64,000 nt of DNA from NCBI GenBank assembly GCA_964344255.1, contig CAYFMQ010000009.1:1-64000 (forward strand). The letters are read 5' to 3'. Position 1 is the stretch's first letter; every line of letters begins with the position of its first letter. The notes under the pieces were generated by a model, which saw only the letters and a program-made list of their open reading frames with translations, was not told where the DNA came from and did no database searches. A program made the position numbers and the translations under genes. Positions 51,869 through 61,733 of this stretch are shown here, piece by piece. This stretch comes from JAJFIE01 sp964344255. GTDB lineage: Bacteria; Pseudomonadota; Alphaproteobacteria; Rhodospirillales; Casp-alpha2.

Positions 51869-53110
51869 ATGAAAACGAAAAGTTCCACCGTTGAAAAAAT
51901 GAAACGATTGATCCTGAGCACCCTGTCGGCCGTCTTGTTGATCGTCTTGAGTGGTCATCAAGCTTTTTCCGAAGAAAAAGCACCGCCATTCGATAACTGG
52001 TTGTCTGATTTAAGAACTGAAGCGTTATCCAGAGGTTTTGATCCATCAGTCGTTTCAAGGGCCTTAAACAACATATCGCCTATTGAGCGGATCATTGAAC
52101 TGGACCGCCGCCAACCGGAATTCACGCTGACGTTTCGCAAGTATCTGAACAACGCCATTTCAGAAAAACGCATCAGCCGGGGGAGGGCGTTGTTGGCTGA
52201 ACACAAGGCATTGCTTGATCAGGTTGCGGCCAAATACGGCGTTCAACCCCGTTTTCTGATCGCCTTTTGGGGTTTGGAAACGAATTTCGGTGATTACTTC
52301 GGCAAATTTCCCGTTGTTGGCGCCCTGGCGACACTTGCCCACGACCGACGCCGCTCCGCCTTTTTCAGAGAACAACTGCTGGCCGCCTTGGGCATCATGA
52401 GCCGGGGAGACATGTCCGTTGATGTCAAGGGGTCCTGGGCCGGCGCCATGGGAAATTTCCAGTTTATTCCGACAACCTATCGGGACTTTGCCATCGACTT
52501 CGATGGTGATGGAAAACGCGATCTGTGGAACAACCTCAAAGACGCCTTTGGCTCGGCCGCCAATTATCTGTCACGCTCCGGATGGAACCGTGACCGGACC
52601 TGGGGGCGCGAGATTAAACTGCCTGAAGGTTTCGACTTCGCCCTTGCTGGCCTCAATCGCAAGAAAAACCTGGCCGAATGGCAGGTGCTGGGTGTTCGGC
52701 GAGCCGATGGGCGTGACCTGCCGAAAGTGGACATTGAAGGATCCATCGTTATCCCCTCGGGACACAATGGCCCCGCTTTCATGGTTTACAATAACTTTCA
52801 TACAATACTGCGTTGGAATCGCTCAATTTTTTACGCCATTGCCATTGGACATCTGGCAGACAGAATTACCGGACAAGGCGGATTGATGCATCCTCCGCCG
52901 GCCAGCGACATTCCCTTGTCCCGTGACAACGTCAAGGAGATGCAAACCCTGCTTACCAACGCAGGATATGACACAGGTGGTGCGGATGGCGTTATCGGCA
53001 GAATGACGCGGGATGCAATCCGCAACTACCAGAAATCGGTCAATCTGCCTCCGGATGCCTACCCATCAATGGACCTGCTAAACAGATTACGGTTAGGCTC
53101 AGGTGGATAA
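51869..53110 (+). CDS. MltB-family lytic murein transglycosylase with peptidoglycan-binding domain
   Basis: 413 residues. The signal peptide is clearest if read from the second Met (ATG 51902), MKRLILSTLSAVLLIVLSG, ending before EEKAPPF. The catalytic Glu is in AFWGLETNFGDYFG, with GSWAGAMGNFQFIPTTY for the sugar-binding cleft. The C-terminal 65 residues form a PG-binding domain (NAGYDTGGADGVIGRMTRD). It cleaves glycan strands in the periplasm. RlpA and DacA follow, an envelope cluster. Confidence 0.93.
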   Translation: MKTKSSTVEKMKRLILSTLSAVLLIVLSGHQAFSEEKAPPFDNWLSDLRTEALSRGFDPSVVSRALNNISPIERIIELDRRQPEFTLTFRKYLNNAISEKRISRGRALLAEHKALLDQVAAKYGVQPRFLIAFWGLETNFGDYFGKFPVVGALATLAHDRRRSAFFREQLLAALGIMSRGDMSVDVKGSWAGAMGNFQFIPTTYRDFAIDFDGDGKRDLWNNLKDAFGSAANYLSRSGWNRDRTWGREIKLPEGFDFALAGLNRKKNLAEWQVLGVRRADGRDLPKVDIEGSIVIPSGHNGPAFMVYNNFHTILRWNRSIFYAIAIGHLADRITGQGGLMHPPPASDIPLSRDNVKEMQTLLTNAGYDTGGADGVIGRMTRDAIRNYQKSVNLPPDAYPSMDLLNRLRLGSGG

Positions 53111-53294
53111 TCTTCTCAAGCAGGCTATATCCATATCAGTACGTTTTTCCCCTGAGTTATTCTATTATTAAGGACTGGGGAATATCATGGCGCCCGGCGC
53201 TTGTGACGCGTTTGATCAGGCCTTCGTGGATTAGCGACAAACCACTTATGAAAGCCTGAAAGTTTCAGGGGATACGAGGGATCGAAGAGGTCTA

Positions 53295-54281
53295 ATGAAA
53301 CGCTCCGGCACCTTAAAGAAGTTCTCATTACTGACGTTCGTTTTTGCTGCCGGACTGTTGTTGTCCGCATGTGCTGAAACTCAATTCATCATTCATACGG
53401 CCAAACGCGTCAGTCAGGATGATGCCGAATCGAAAGGCCACTACAAAGTCGGCAACCCTTATCAGATCGATGGCATCTGGTATTACCCGCATGTTGATTA
53501 TGAATATGACGAAACCGGCATCGCTTCCTGGTATGGGCCGAATTTTCACGGCAAGAAAACAGCAAACGGCGAAGTCTTCGACATGAATGAACTGACGGCG
53601 GCTCATCGCACCTTGCCGATGCCCAGCCTAGTCGAAGTCACCAATCTGGAAAATGGCCGCAAGCTGCGATTACTGGTAAATGACCGGGGTCCTTTTGCCA
53701 AAGGCCGGATTATCGACATATCCCGTCAGGGAGCCCAATTGCTCGGCTTCCAAACCAAGGGCACGGCCAAGGTCCGCGTTAAGATCCTGGCAGCCGAGAG
53801 CAGACAACTCGCCGCCGCTGCCCAGGGTGAATCCCTGTTGGCCGAATCCGGCTCGCCCATAACCGTTGAAAAGCTTCCTGTTACGGGCGTTGATTCCGAA
53901 ACGCTTGCGCCACCGCCCGGCGCACAAGTCGCAGAAGCGCCGGCAGACGTTGTCACGGATGTTGCAGCAGAGCCCCTGGCAAACGTGAACGAACAAGCCG
54001 GAACGTCTTCTTCGTCACAGCAGGTCACGCAGGTTCCCGTAGTAAATACAGGCATTTACGTTCAGGCTGGAGCGTTTTCCCAGTTCAATAATGCCAACAG
54101 GGCCCGCGCCATCCTGTCTTCAATCGGTGACGTGAATGTATCGCCTGTTCTTGTCAATGGCATAGACCTGTTCCGTGTTCGTATTGGACCGGTTGCCAAT
54201 GTTGCTGAAGCCGATATGTTATTGGACCGAATGGTTGGGGCCGGTTATCCCGAAGCCCGGATCATCATCGATAACATGTAG
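53295..54281 (+). CDS. rlpA: RlpA septal lytic transglycosylase lipoprotein with SPOR domain
   Basis: 328 residues. Signal with lipobox LLLSAC at Cys26. The double-psi barrel domain includes ASWYGPNFHGKKTANGE and LVNDRGPFAKGRIIDIS, with the catalytic Asp in NDRGPF. After a low-complexity linker, a SPOR domain (about 255-328) should bind denuded septal glycans. RlpA cleaves such strands during daughter-cell separation. Confidence 0.93.
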   Translation: MKRSGTLKKFSLLTFVFAAGLLLSACAETQFIIHTAKRVSQDDAESKGHYKVGNPYQIDGIWYYPHVDYEYDETGIASWYGPNFHGKKTANGEVFDMNELTAAHRTLPMPSLVEVTNLENGRKLRLLVNDRGPFAKGRIIDISRQGAQLLGFQTKGTAKVRVKILAAESRQLAAAAQGESLLAESGSPITVEKLPVTGVDSETLAPPPGAQVAEAPADVVTDVAAEPLANVNEQAGTSSSSQQVTQVPVVNTGIYVQAGAFSQFNNANRARAILSSIGDVNVSPVLVNGIDLFRVRIGPVANVAEADMLLDRMVGAGYPEARIIIDNM

Positions 54282-54326
54282 GTTTTTGCCTGCCGCTTTT
54301 GGCGGACATTGTTTCAGGGAGCAGCC

Positions 54327-55508
54327 ATGCTGACAGGTCGCAATATCGTGTATATGGCGCGTACCAGCGCCTTTTTGTTTCTTCTTTCAGGTTGTTTCCT
54401 GCTGGCGGCTTCCCCGGATGCAGGGGCGATCGAAACATCGGCACGTGAAGCCATCGTGATCGAAGCTGCAACCGGCCGCGTTCTTTATGAAAAAAATGCA
54501 GAACAACGCATGCCGCCAGCCTCGATGAGCAAGCTGATGACCGTTTACATGGTTTTTTCTCATCTTCGCGACGGGAGCCTATCTCTCGAAGATACTTTCC
54601 GGGTCAGTGAAAATGCCTGGCGGCGGGGAGGGGCAAAGAGCGGCAGTTCGACCATGTTCCTTGAACCCAATAAACGGGTGACCATTGAGGAGCTTCTCCG
54701 TGGCATAATCGTACAATCCGGGAACGACGCCTGCATCGTCATTGCCGAAGGAATTTCAGGAAGCGAACCCGCCTTTGCCGAATCCATGACGGCAAAAGCC
54801 AGGGAAATAGGCCTGACCGGCAGTAACTTTGCCAACGCTACCGGCTGGCCGGACCCTGATCAGTACATGACGGCAAGGGATCTGGCCCAACTGGCGCTGA
54901 GGACGATCAAAGATTTTCCCGAGTACTATCACTATTACGCTGAGACCGAATATACCTACAACGGCATTCGTCAGCGAAACCGGAACCCGCTTTTATCAAA
55001 AGGGGTTGGCGCCGATGGCCTCAAGACCGGCCATACGGAAGAAGCGGGTTACGGCCTCACGGCCAGCGCCATTCGTAACGACCGCCGGATTGTTGCTGTT
55101 CTTAACGGCCTTGAGAGCAAAAAAGCCCGGTCTACGGAATCTGAACGCCTGATTGACTGGGCTTACCGGGAATTCAAGAACTACGCTCTCTTCAAATCCG
55201 GTGATGTGGTTTCCGACGCCGAAGTCTGGTTAGGCACGGCAGGCCGCGTGCCCCTGACGATCAATCAGGACGTCCTGATCACGCTGCCCCGCAAGGCGCG
55301 TAAGGATATGAAAGTGACCATCCGTTACGAAGGCCCTATTGCCGCTCCGATCACCGCAGGGACACCTCTGGCGGAACTGGTTATTTCGGCGCCCGGAGAA
55401 TCGGACATCACGCTTCCTTTGACCGCTGGCGCCGATGTTGAAGCCCTGGGTCTGATAGGACGCCTCGGGGCTGCTATAAACTTTCTTATTTGGGGTGAAT
55501 CGGGTTAG
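54327..55508 (+). CDS. dacA: D-alanyl-D-alanine carboxypeptidase (PBP5/6 type)
   Basis: 393 residues. Signal peptide, then the penicillin-binding motifs SxxK (PASMSKLMT), SxN (VQSGNDAC) and KTG (GLKTGHTE). A C-terminal PBP5_C beta domain precedes a short hydrophobic or amphipathic tail for membrane attachment. It trims the terminal D-Ala from peptidoglycan. ATG 54327 with AGGGAG upstream is preferred over TTG 54309. Confidence 0.94.
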   Translation: MLTGRNIVYMARTSAFLFLLSGCFLLAASPDAGAIETSAREAIVIEAATGRVLYEKNAEQRMPPASMSKLMTVYMVFSHLRDGSLSLEDTFRVSENAWRRGGAKSGSSTMFLEPNKRVTIEELLRGIIVQSGNDACIVIAEGISGSEPAFAESMTAKAREIGLTGSNFANATGWPDPDQYMTARDLAQLALRTIKDFPEYYHYYAETEYTYNGIRQRNRNPLLSKGVGADGLKTGHTEEAGYGLTASAIRNDRRIVAVLNGLESKKARSTESERLIDWAYREFKNYALFKSGDVVSDAEVWLGTAGRVPLTINQDVLITLPRKARKDMKVTIRYEGPIAAPITAGTPLAELVISAPGESDITLPLTAGADVEALGLIGRLGAAINFLIWGESG

Positions 55509-55558
55509 TCTTCCAATCTGTTCAGCCAACGTCCTGATTGAAAGAAATAGTCCCCGGT

Positions 55559-56200
55559 ATGGCCATCAAAGGAAAATTCATCACCTTCGAAGGCGGAGAA
55601 GGTAGTGGGAAATCCACGCAGCTTACCCTTTTGTCCGAATGGCTGAAAAATAAAGGGAAGAAGGTTATCACGACCCGGGAGCCAGGCGGGGCTCCATCCG
55701 CCGAGGTAATTCGGAAATTACTGGTCGAGGGAGCCGTTGACCGCTGGCAACCCGTCACGGAAGTCCTGCTGCATTATGCTGCAAGAGCCGAACACATCTC
55801 CCATACCGTCATGCCCGGCCTGAATGAAGACGCCTGGGTGCTGAGTGACCGTTACGCTGATTCCACCATCGCCTACCAGGGTTACGGACATGGATTGAAT
55901 CGTGATATAATTGACGGCATTCACGATTTGGCGACAGGGGGACTGGAGCCGGACCTGACGTTTGTATTGGATATTCCGGTCATGCAGGGCCTCGAACGGG
56001 CGCACGGAAGGGAGCATCTGGAAGACCGGTATGAACGCATGGGCGAGGACTTTCACGAACGAGTCCGGGCCGGATTCCTGGAAATTGCCAAACAATCCCC
56101 GGAACGCTGTATCGTTGTTGATGCGACACAGGACATTGAACAGGTTAGTTCGAACATCATAGGCTATTTACAGGAACGGTTAGAAACGGCACTGTCATGA
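55559..56200 (+). CDS. tmk: Thymidylate kinase
   Basis: 213 residues. Phosphorylates dTMP to dTDP. P-loop GGEGSGKST and DRY motif SDRYADST are in place, with TREPGG before the substrate site. The ATG at 55559 gives the usual N-terminus; TTG 55538 is less likely. Its stop overlaps the holB start (ATGA). Confidence 0.95.
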   Translation: MAIKGKFITFEGGEGSGKSTQLTLLSEWLKNKGKKVITTREPGGAPSAEVIRKLLVEGAVDRWQPVTEVLLHYAARAEHISHTVMPGLNEDAWVLSDRYADSTIAYQGYGHGLNRDIIDGIHDLATGGLEPDLTFVLDIPVMQGLERAHGREHLEDRYERMGEDFHERVRAGFLEIAKQSPERCIVVDATQDIEQVSSNIIGYLQERLETALS

Positions 56201-57378
56201 CCGATTCCAAAACGATACCAGATACCGTCATGGACAATTTTCCTCCGGAACCCAGACAAAACCCTGAACTGCTGGGCCATAAAGGGGCAGAAAACATCCT
56301 CAAATCCGCTTTCGAAAGCGGCCGTTTACCGCATGCGTGGCTGATTACGGGACCGCGCGGCATTGGGAAGGCGACACTCGCGTACAGGTTTGCCCGGTAT
56401 GTGCTGAAGCACAGTGCAATCGGATTGGAAAAACTGGCGAACCAGATAGGAAGCACCGGGTTGTTTGACAGCCTTCCGGAACCAGACAATGAGCCTGATA
56501 CCAACGAGGCAGGACTGTCGGTTTCTCCACATGATCCGGTCTTCAGCAGGGTGTCATCCCTGGGCCATGCCGATTTTATCGCCATTGAACGCCAGTGGAA
56601 GGATGACAAGCAACGCCAGCGGAAAACCGTCATTACGGTCGATGACGTTCGCCAGGTCGGCGGTTTCCTCCGCCTGACGCCGGCAGAAGGCGGCTGGCGG
56701 ATCGTCGTCGTCGATGCCGCCGACGAAATGAATCACAACGCGGCGAACGCCCTTTTGAAGGTTCTTGAAGAGCCGCCGCAAAGGAGCTTGATGCTGCTTG
56801 TCAGCCACAGCCCCGGAAAACTGCTGCCAACCATCAGGTCGAGGTGCAGGCGTCTGCCCCTGCGCCCGCTTCCGGATGAAACCGTCGGGCAGTTGCTATC
56901 GACTTATGCGCCTGACTTGAGCCCCGATCAGGCCGCCACTCTCGTCCGACTGTCGGAAGGCAGCATCGGACGGGCGCTTGAAATGCTGGAGGAGGGCGGT
57001 CTTGATGTTCATAGCGAGGTGATGGAACTGTTGAGCAACCTCCCCAAGCTCGACGCCATCAAGCTTCACAAACTCGGCGACAAGCTGGCGCGCAGGGATG
57101 CGGAAGCCGCCTTCCGGTCCGTCAATGAATTGCTGCAATGGACATTTTCCCGCGTTATCCGGGTCGCCGCTACGGGCAATCCCGGTTCCATTCTGTCTGA
57201 ACGGGAACAAGGCATCGTACACAGGCTCTCGGAGCTTGCCACGCTTGATCGTTGGCTCGAGGTGTGGGAAAAGGTCACGCGCCTTCTGGAACGGGCCGAA
57301 GGCGCCAATCTGGACCGGAAGCAGGTTATTCTCAACGTGTTCCACGCCCTCGGCCAGACGGTTACTCGCAGAGTTTGA
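56197..57378 (+). CDS. holB: DNA polymerase III delta' subunit
   Basis: 393 residues. AAA+ clamp-loader subunit with P-loop GPRGIGKAT, the sensor region NALLKVLEEPP and SRCRRLPLRPL. It starts inside the last codons of tmk (four-base overlap), the usual arrangement, and metG follows after 30 bases. It loads the beta clamp with DnaX and HolA. Confidence 0.94.
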   Translation: MTDSKTIPDTVMDNFPPEPRQNPELLGHKGAENILKSAFESGRLPHAWLITGPRGIGKATLAYRFARYVLKHSAIGLEKLANQIGSTGLFDSLPEPDNEPDTNEAGLSVSPHDPVFSRVSSLGHADFIAIERQWKDDKQRQRKTVITVDDVRQVGGFLRLTPAEGGWRIVVVDAADEMNHNAANALLKVLEEPPQRSLMLLVSHSPGKLLPTIRSRCRRLPLRPLPDETVGQLLSTYAPDLSPDQAATLVRLSEGSIGRALEMLEEGGLDVHSEVMELLSNLPKLDAIKLHKLGDKLARRDAEAAFRSVNELLQWTFSRVIRVAATGNPGSILSEREQGIVHRLSELATLDRWLEVWEKVTRLLERAEGANLDRKQVILNVFHALGQTVTRRV

Positions 57379-57408
57379 TTTAATCCCGATCGACAGAACG
57401 GAATATTC

Positions 57409-58971
57409 ATGACGGCAGCAAAACGCTATTACGTCACGACGCCTATCTACTACGTCAACGACGTCCCGCATATCGGCCATGCCTATACGACACTGGCCTG
57501 TGACGTACTGGCGCGTTTCAAGCGCTTGGACGGTTTTGACGTACGGTTTCTGACCGGTACGGACGAACATGGCCAGAAAGTGGAGAAATCCGCCGCCGCT
57601 GCCGGCGTCGCCCCCCAGGACTTCACCGACCGGGTTTCCCAGAACTTCCGCGACCTTGCGGATTTCATGGACTACAGCCATGACGACTTCATCCGCACCA
57701 CCGAAGAACGCCACAAGAAATCGTGCCAGGCGCTCTGGCAACGCCTGATGGATCGCGGCGAGATTTACCTAGGATCCTATTCGGGCTGGTATGCCGTCCG
57801 TGATGAGGCGTATTACGGGGAAGGGGAACTGACCACCAACGCCGATGGCAAGAAGATCGCCCCGTCGGGTGCGGAAGTGGAATGGGTGGAAGAGCCCAGC
57901 TATTTTTTCCGTCTGTCGGCCTGGCAGGACCGGTTGCTAGAGTTTTACGAACAAAACCCCGATTTCATCCTGCCCCAGACCCGCCGGAACGAGGTTCTGA
58001 GCTTCGTCAGGGGTGGTCTGGAAGACCTGTCGGTTTCCCGCACCAGCTTCAAATGGGGCATTCCAGTGCCCGGCGACGACGATCACATCATGTACGTCTG
58101 GATGGACGCCCTGACCAACTACATCACGGCAGCCGGTTTCCCGGATACGGATTCAGACTTGTACCAAAACTACTGGCCTGCTGACCTGCACATGGTTGGC
58201 AAGGACATCCTGCGTTTTCATGCCATTTACTGGCCGGCGTTCCTGATGGCGGCCGAGCTCGACCCGCCCCGCCGGGTTTACGCCCACGGCTGGTGGACTA
58301 ACGAGGGGCAGAAGATTTCCAAGTCCCTGGGCAACGTGATAGACCCACATGCGCTTGTCGATAAATATGGCCTCGACCAGGTACGGTATTTCCTGTTGCG
58401 CGAGGTGCCTTTCGGCAACGACGGTGATTTCTCCCATCAGGCCATGGTCAACCGCATGAACGGCGAACTGGCGAACGATTTCGGCAATCTGGTCCAGCGC
58501 GTTCTTTCCATGATCAACAAGAACTGCGAAGCCCGGGTTCCCGATGTTTCTGACGACCGGTTCACACCGGAAGACCGGGCGCTTCTTGACAGCGCATACG
58601 GTCTGCTCGCCAGTGTCAGGCAAAACATGGATGTCCAGGCGTTTCACGAGGCGCTGGAATCCATCTGGGCCGCTATCCGCGCCGCCAACGCCTATGTGGA
58701 CCATCAGGCACCGTGGAAGCTGAAAAAGGAAGACCCCGAGCGCATGGCGGTTGTTCTTTATACGCTGGCGGAAACCATCCGGCTTCTTGCGGTCATCCTG
58801 CAGCCGTTTATGCCGGGATCCTGCTCCAAGGTGCTTGACCAGCTTGAGATAGGCGAGACAGAACGGTCGTTCGCAGTGTTTGACGCCGCTCATTCCCTGA
58901 GCAGCGGTACGGAACTGCCAAAACCGCAGGGTGTTTTTCCACGCTATGTCGAGGAGGAAGAGACGGCTTAG
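57409..58971 (+). CDS. metG: Methionyl-tRNA synthetase
   Basis: 520 residues. HIGH motif in YVNDVPHIGHAYTT and KMSKS-type loop KISKSLGN. The connective peptide lacks the zinc-knuckle cysteines (GWYAVRDEAYYGEGEL region), so this is the metal-free form. No C-terminal tRNA-binding EMAP domain is fused. The gene follows holB and converges on the FkbM gene. Confidence 0.97.
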   Translation: MTAAKRYYVTTPIYYVNDVPHIGHAYTTLACDVLARFKRLDGFDVRFLTGTDEHGQKVEKSAAAAGVAPQDFTDRVSQNFRDLADFMDYSHDDFIRTTEERHKKSCQALWQRLMDRGEIYLGSYSGWYAVRDEAYYGEGELTTNADGKKIAPSGAEVEWVEEPSYFFRLSAWQDRLLEFYEQNPDFILPQTRRNEVLSFVRGGLEDLSVSRTSFKWGIPVPGDDDHIMYVWMDALTNYITAAGFPDTDSDLYQNYWPADLHMVGKDILRFHAIYWPAFLMAAELDPPRRVYAHGWWTNEGQKISKSLGNVIDPHALVDKYGLDQVRYFLLREVPFGNDGDFSHQAMVNRMNGELANDFGNLVQRVLSMINKNCEARVPDVSDDRFTPEDRALLDSAYGLLASVRQNMDVQAFHEALESIWAAIRAANAYVDHQAPWKLKKEDPERMAVVLYTLAETIRLLAVILQPFMPGSCSKVLDQLEIGETERSFAVFDAAHSLSSGTELPKPQGVFPRYVEEEETA

Positions 58972-58989
58972 CGTCTATGATCGGCGATC

Positions 58990-59952
58990 TTAAGCTGTCG
59001 TTTCGATGTACCCGGACTGCCTCAGTAGGGCGCGCCAGGCATCCTTAAAGTCCGATCTCCAGGTTATTTCCAGCAGCAACGAAAGTATATCCTTGGCATT
59101 TGTTGCTCCCAGTTCCTTTCGCCGTTCGTTTATCAGGTCAAGAATGGACTGATTTAACGCTGACCGCGCTTCGTCCATTTCATCCCCTTCAAGCTCGTTC
59201 ATCCTGTTGAAACGGGCGGCCAAATCATTTGCCTGCCGCCGCAACTCGATATCCCTTTCATGTTCATTCAGATATTCGTCACCTAAGGGTTTCTGCAAAA
59301 ACATGAAGTCGAAATGCATCCCTGCTACATTTGTATCCACCCCCATGAAGGTATAGAGAAACCCCCTGTTATCCAGCTCCTGGCGTAGGTTGTCGAAGAG
59401 AACGCCGCCTTCGAAGTAATCGGAAGTCGTTCCTTCGGAGAGGAGATACCGGATGCCGTTTGAGTATACGTCCAGGCCGGAAAGGCAGATAAGTTCGGCG
59501 CCCTGGGTATCAAGAATCAGGGTATCAAGTTCGCCTGCCGGTATGCCGGCTTCCCTGATTACGGTATCGATTGTGTAACTAGGCGCCGTAATGATTTGGC
59601 CCGTTTCCGCCACCCAGGGCATTTTTTTCTTCAAACGTTCCGTCTGATGCAAGATGGAGGATGCTTCGCCGTCCTGTCCGGCAACAAAAAGCTCTCTTTG
59701 CTCCCCATCCTTGTTGGCAACCAGCGCATTGACCAGAATATGCTCGGTCCCGCTGGCAGGTCGGGCGGTAATAGTATCGCAAAGGCGCGTAAACATATCC
59801 GGGTTGGCTTCGACCCAGATGACTTTTTCCGCTCCCATTTCCTCGTAAACGGGGGCTTCCTCCCCGAAGTGGGCCCCGATATGGGCAATGTTTCGCGGGA
59901 GTACGGCTCCGCTGGCTTCCAGGAAATCCCTCAGTACGCTCAATATGGCCAT
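58990..59952 (-). CDS. FkbM-family methyltransferase
   Basis: 320 residues. The SAM motif is in NIAHIGAHFGEEAPVYEEMG with VIWVEANP after it. FkbM pattern continues with LDTLILDTQGAELICLSGL. The last 100 residues are helical and charged. Members methylate sugars, lipids or peptides. It lies on the opposite strand between metG and tatD, which are normally adjacent, so it was probably inserted there. Confidence 0.88.
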   Translation of the reverse strand: MAILSVLRDFLEASGAVLPRNIAHIGAHFGEEAPVYEEMGAEKVIWVEANPDMFTRLCDTITARPASGTEHILVNALVANKDGEQRELFVAGQDGEASSILHQTERLKKKMPWVAETGQIITAPSYTIDTVIREAGIPAGELDTLILDTQGAELICLSGLDVYSNGIRYLLSEGTTSDYFEGGVLFDNLRQELDNRGFLYTFMGVDTNVAGMHFDFMFLQKPLGDEYLNEHERDIELRRQANDLAARFNRMNELEGDEMDEARSALNQSILDLINERRKELGATNAKDILSLLLEITWRSDFKDAWRALLRQSGYIETTA

Positions 59953-60053
59953 GTTTGTGATGCTCGGGTTTATTATTTTGAGGGACGCGTAACGATTCGC
60001 AAATCAGTATACACTTATTCGCGTCCGATGAGGGATATGTTCGGGGCAGGGGA

Positions 60054-60083
60054 TTGACTTAGATGATACTTGATCCCTACTAA
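60054..60083 (+). promoter_or_regulatory. Promoter-like sequence before tatD
   Basis: TTGACT (60054-60059) and TACTAA (60078-60083) are 18 bases apart, 65 bases before the tatD ATG. Because FkbM splits metG from tatD, tatD needs its own promoter. Confidence 0.4.
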
Positions 60084-60147
60084 GTACGGGTGGATACCGT
60101 CCTCAAAGACTTCTGTTTAAGATCATAACAAGAAAAGTAACGCCCTT

Positions 60148-60924
60148 ATGCTTGTCGATAGCCACTGTCACCTTGATTTTCCGGAATTCCAGGACGATTT
60201 CGACGCCGTGCTGGAACGCGCCGAACAGGCCGGCGTAGGCAAAATGGTGACCATCTGCACCCAGGTCGCCAAATTCCCCCAGGTCCACGCCATCGCGAGC
60301 GCCCATGACAACATCTACTGCTCCGTCGGCGTGCATCCGCATTCAGCGGAACTGGAGCCGGAAATCACGGCGGATGTCCTGATCGGCCACGCCGCTGATG
60401 AAAAGGTCGTGGGCATCGGGGAAACGGGCCTTGATTTCTTCTACGACAAGAGCCCCAGGGAGACCCAGGAAACTCTGTTTCGCGAGCATATAGCCGCGGC
60501 GCGGGAAACCGGGCTGCCCCTGATCGTACACACCCGGGATGCTGACAACGACACCATCCGGATTATGGAAGAAGAACATGCCAACGGGGCTTTTCCGGGC
60601 CTGATTCACTGTTTCACCGCCAGCCGCAAGTTGGCGGAACGGGCGCTTGATCTGGGGCTTTATATCTCGCTTTCCGGTATCGTTACCTTCAAGAACGCGG
60701 AAGCCATCCGCGAGGTCGTGGAAACGGTGGTCCCTATGGAGCGTATCCTGGTCGAAACCGATGCGCCTTATCTGGCGCCGGTGCCGAAACGGGGCAAACG
60801 GAATGAGCCAGCTTTCACGGCCCATACGGCAGAATACCTCGCCGGGTTGCTAAAGCTCAATCCGGACGATTTCGCCCGCCAGACGACGGAAAACTTCCAT
60901 CGCCTGTTTACCAAAGCGACATAG
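60148..60924 (+). CDS. tatD: TatD-family metal-dependent hydrolase
   Basis: 258 residues. All TatD motifs are visible: VDSHCHLDFP (HxH), GETGLDFFYD, HTRDAD, HCFTAS and VETDAPYLAP. Relatives are 3'-5' exonucleases or D-aminoacyl-tRNA deacylase-like enzymes. The next gene starts 14 bases later, forming a conserved pair. Confidence 0.93.
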   Translation: MLVDSHCHLDFPEFQDDFDAVLERAEQAGVGKMVTICTQVAKFPQVHAIASAHDNIYCSVGVHPHSAELEPEITADVLIGHAADEKVVGIGETGLDFFYDKSPRETQETLFREHIAAARETGLPLIVHTRDADNDTIRIMEEEHANGAFPGLIHCFTASRKLAERALDLGLYISLSGIVTFKNAEAIREVVETVVPMERILVETDAPYLAPVPKRGKRNEPAFTAHTAEYLAGLLKLNPDDFARQTTENFHRLFTKAT

Positions 60925-60938
60925 GGTTTTTTCAGGAC

Positions 60939-61733
60939 ATGGGGTTGCGGACGATCATTCTCGGCTCAGGCGGCTCAACCGGCGTTCCCGGTGTCGGACT
61001 TGGCTGGGGGAAATGTGATCCCGATAACCCCAAAAACCGGCGAAGCCGACCGTCAATCCTGATCGAGGATGACCATACACGGATTTTAGTGGATACCTCG
61101 CCGGATCTCCGTGAACAGCTCCTCAGGAGCGATATCAGGCACCTCGACGCCATCTTGATGACCCATGCCCATGCCGATCACCTTCACGGCATCGATGACA
61201 TCAGGGGCGTTAACCGCGCCATGGGTGCGCCGATCGACCTCTATGCCGACCAGCATACGCTGGAGAGGATCAAACAACGTTTCGGCTATGTGCTGGAACC
61301 TCTGGAGAACCTGCCTGAAGACACGAAGCCGTTTTATTACAAACCGGTGCTCACGCCCCATATGATCGAGCCGGAAATGAGTTTTCAGATCGGTTCCATA
61401 CCCATTCAGGTCATGGACCAGAATCACGGCAGAATGAACTCCCTCGGGTTTCGCTATGGCGATATGGCCTACAATACGGATGTGAAAAAGCTGCCCGATA
61501 GCGCCTTTGAAACGTTGTCCGGTGTCAAAACCTGGATAGTCGGCGCCCCCGTCACGCACCCCAACCACCCGACACACGTCCATCTCGATGGTGCGCTTGA
61601 ATGGATCGAAAGGGTAGGACCGGAGCGCGCGATCATCACCCATCTGGGACTCGATATTGACTTCGAAACCATTCAGAAAGATTTGCCCGATAGGGTGGAG
61701 CTGGCCTACGACGGCATGGTGATCGAGGTCTAA
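60939..61733 (+). CDS. MBL-fold metallohydrolase (PhnP-like)
   Basis: 264 residues. Metallo-beta-lactamase fold with THAHADHLHGIDD, further metal ligands in DQNHGRMNSLGF and YNTDVKKLPD, and THLGLDIDFE at the end. It resembles the PhnP cyclic-phosphodiesterase subgroup. The tatD-MBL pair after metG is conserved in alphaproteobacteria. The substrate is not known. Confidence 0.9.
   Translation: MGLRTIILGSGGSTGVPGVGLGWGKCDPDNPKNRRSRPSILIEDDHTRILVDTSPDLREQLLRSDIRHLDAILMTHAHADHLHGIDDIRGVNRAMGAPIDLYADQHTLERIKQRFGYVLEPLENLPEDTKPFYYKPVLTPHMIEPEMSFQIGSIPIQVMDQNHGRMNSLGFRYGDMAYNTDVKKLPDSAFETLSGVKTWIVGAPVTHPNHPTHVHLDGALEWIERVGPERAIITHLGLDIDFETIQKDLPDRVELAYDGMVIEV

Noticed and set aside
53111..53294. Small gene between the MltB-type gene and rlpA
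   Set aside because: Only a 15-codon frame without ribosome site was found. No RNA structure stands out.
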